Assembly (NCBI GenBank): GCA_024235755.1
Contig: JACKLV010000021.1
Location: 1 to 36,900, forward strand
From: Burkholderiales bacterium
Lineage (GTDB): Bacteria; Pseudomonadota; Gammaproteobacteria; Burkholderiales; Nitrosomonadaceae
Reading direction: 5' to 3'
Length of the DNA stretch: 36,900 nucleotides
The translations under genes and the position numbers were made by a program. The stretch's first letter is position 1. Every line of letters starts with the position of its first letter. A model generated the notes under the pieces. The model searched no databases. It worked only from the letters and a program-made list of their open reading frames with translations, and was not told the DNA's origin. This document shows positions 36,314 to 36,900 of the stretch, piece by piece.

Positions 36314-36531
36314 CGGATTAAAACAAACAAACTGGAAACGTAACGTTTTCTACTATTCTTATCCAAAAATGGCCAATAAACACACTATTAAGATTTCGTC
36401 ACAAGTTACTGCCTGCAACGTCAAATACGTAATCAACAGGCCATTTATCCCACTAATTTTCGAATAGAGTCGACGAAACTGTCGCTAGAATAGAAAAATG
36501 AACAATATATTAATCAATGACCCGATAAACA

Positions 36532-36792
36532 ATGGCTTTAAAAACATTCATTAAAGAATTCGGCGCTTTTTTGGGAGAAAAGGAATCACTGCTTGATAAA
36601 AACTATCAGCATGTCGCGGAAAAAATCAAACTCCACTGGGGCTATGATGAATTTTATCCGTTTATCGAAAAGCTGCTTGTTGACTGTAGAGATCACAAAA
36701 GAGCGGGATTTCCAATTGAAGTCGCCTTAGAGATCGCCGAATTACACAACATTCATGAAAAATTATATCCGCCAAAAAACAAACAGTTTTAG
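36532..36792 (+). CDS. Small hypothetical protein, 86 residues
   Basis: The product is soluble, charged and mostly helical by composition (MALKTFIKEFGAFLGEKE at the start, EVALEIAELHNIHEKLYPP at the end). I do not recognise a family. It starts 218 bp after leuS, a gap that holds no clear terminator or promoter; GTCGAC-N4-TGTCGCT at 36470-36487 faintly resembles the palindromes at 2905 and 17205 but with different spacing. The even charge distribution and ordinary codon use favour a real gene. Confidence 0.65.
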   Translation: MALKTFIKEFGAFLGEKESLLDKNYQHVAEKIKLHWGYDEFYPFIEKLLVDCRDHKRAGFPIEVALEIAELHNIHEKLYPPKNKQF

Positions 36793-36813
36793 CGGATCAT
36801 AGCCCAAACAAAC

Positions 36814-36900
36814 TTAAGCTCCGCATTCAGAACACGCCTCAAACACGCTTTTTTCCGGTATCCGGCTGAATTCGTTCAGGTTCTGCTTGGTTCCGGCAAC
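36814..36900 (-). CDS. Possible 3' end of a gene continuing beyond the window
   Basis: Twenty-eight codons followed by TAA (36816-36814) are open to the right edge and end in ...SVFEACSECGA, a Cys-containing tail. The fragment is too short to identify, and a chance open frame cannot be excluded. Confidence 0.3.
   Translation of the reverse strand, partial: VAGTKQNLNEFSRIPEKSVFEACSECGA

Noticed and set aside
36470..36487. Third copy of the 17-bp palindrome before the 86-residue gene
   Set aside because: Only TGTCGC is shared and the spacing between the halves is one base longer, with no matching promoter.

Overview
The window looks like a chromosomal segment of a betaproteobacterium, most likely of the Nitrosomonadales (a Nitrosomonas-like ammonia oxidiser is my best guess). 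The reasons are an EpsD-E-F-G / exosortase B / EpsI exopolysaccharide locus, an S-adenosylhomocysteine riboswitch in front of ahcY, and moderate-to-low GC with typical housekeeping genes. The lineage is an inference from gene content; there is no rRNA gene in the window. I see no tRNA, rRNA, CRISPR array, insertion sequence or prophage.

Positions 1-17146 hold an exopolysaccharide region. On the minus strand at the left is a tight operon: rfbA (dTDP-sugar supply), an unusual fusion protein (RadA/LapB-type zinc ribbon, then a CysN C-terminal domain, then APS kinase), and a DHH-family phosphoesterase cut by the window edge. On the plus strand (3272-13889) follow the PPIase lipoprotein EpsD, outer-membrane export protein EpsE, Wzz-like EpsF, BY-kinase-like EpsG, exosortase XrtB, EpsI, a Wzy-like polymerase/ligase, a Wzx-like flippase, a sulfotransferase and a NodB-type deacetylase. 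On the minus strand at 13985-17146 are a methyltransferase, a possible 60-residue membrane peptide, a second sulfotransferase and an unrecognised secreted protein. The genes suggest a Wzx/Wzy polymer that is sulfated, with PAPS made by the APS kinase fusion, used by two sulfotransferases, and the by-product PAP possibly removed by the DHH protein. No glycosyltransferase and no PEP-CTERM substrate is encoded here.

A 17-bp palindrome (TGCGACA-N3-TGTCGCA type) lies directly against the -35 box of two promoters, in front of rfbA and in front of the unknown secreted protein. Palindrome, -35 and -10 have the same spacing at both sites, so the two transcription units probably share an activator.

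Positions 17344-31881 are mostly housekeeping genes: bepA-like protease/chaperone, an aldo/keto reductase and an HDOD protein; a minus-strand run of a two-TM protein, folD, aceE, aceF, nadD and rsfS; then the activated methyl cycle set metF, ahcY and metK, with the SAH riboswitch between metK and ahcY. Positions 31882-33712 contain two AT-rich intergenic stretches flanking an acidic, probably type I secreted protein made of a duplicated domain joined by a Gly/Ser/Asp linker. The window ends with leuS, a small hypothetical gene, and the 3' tip of a possible minus-strand gene.
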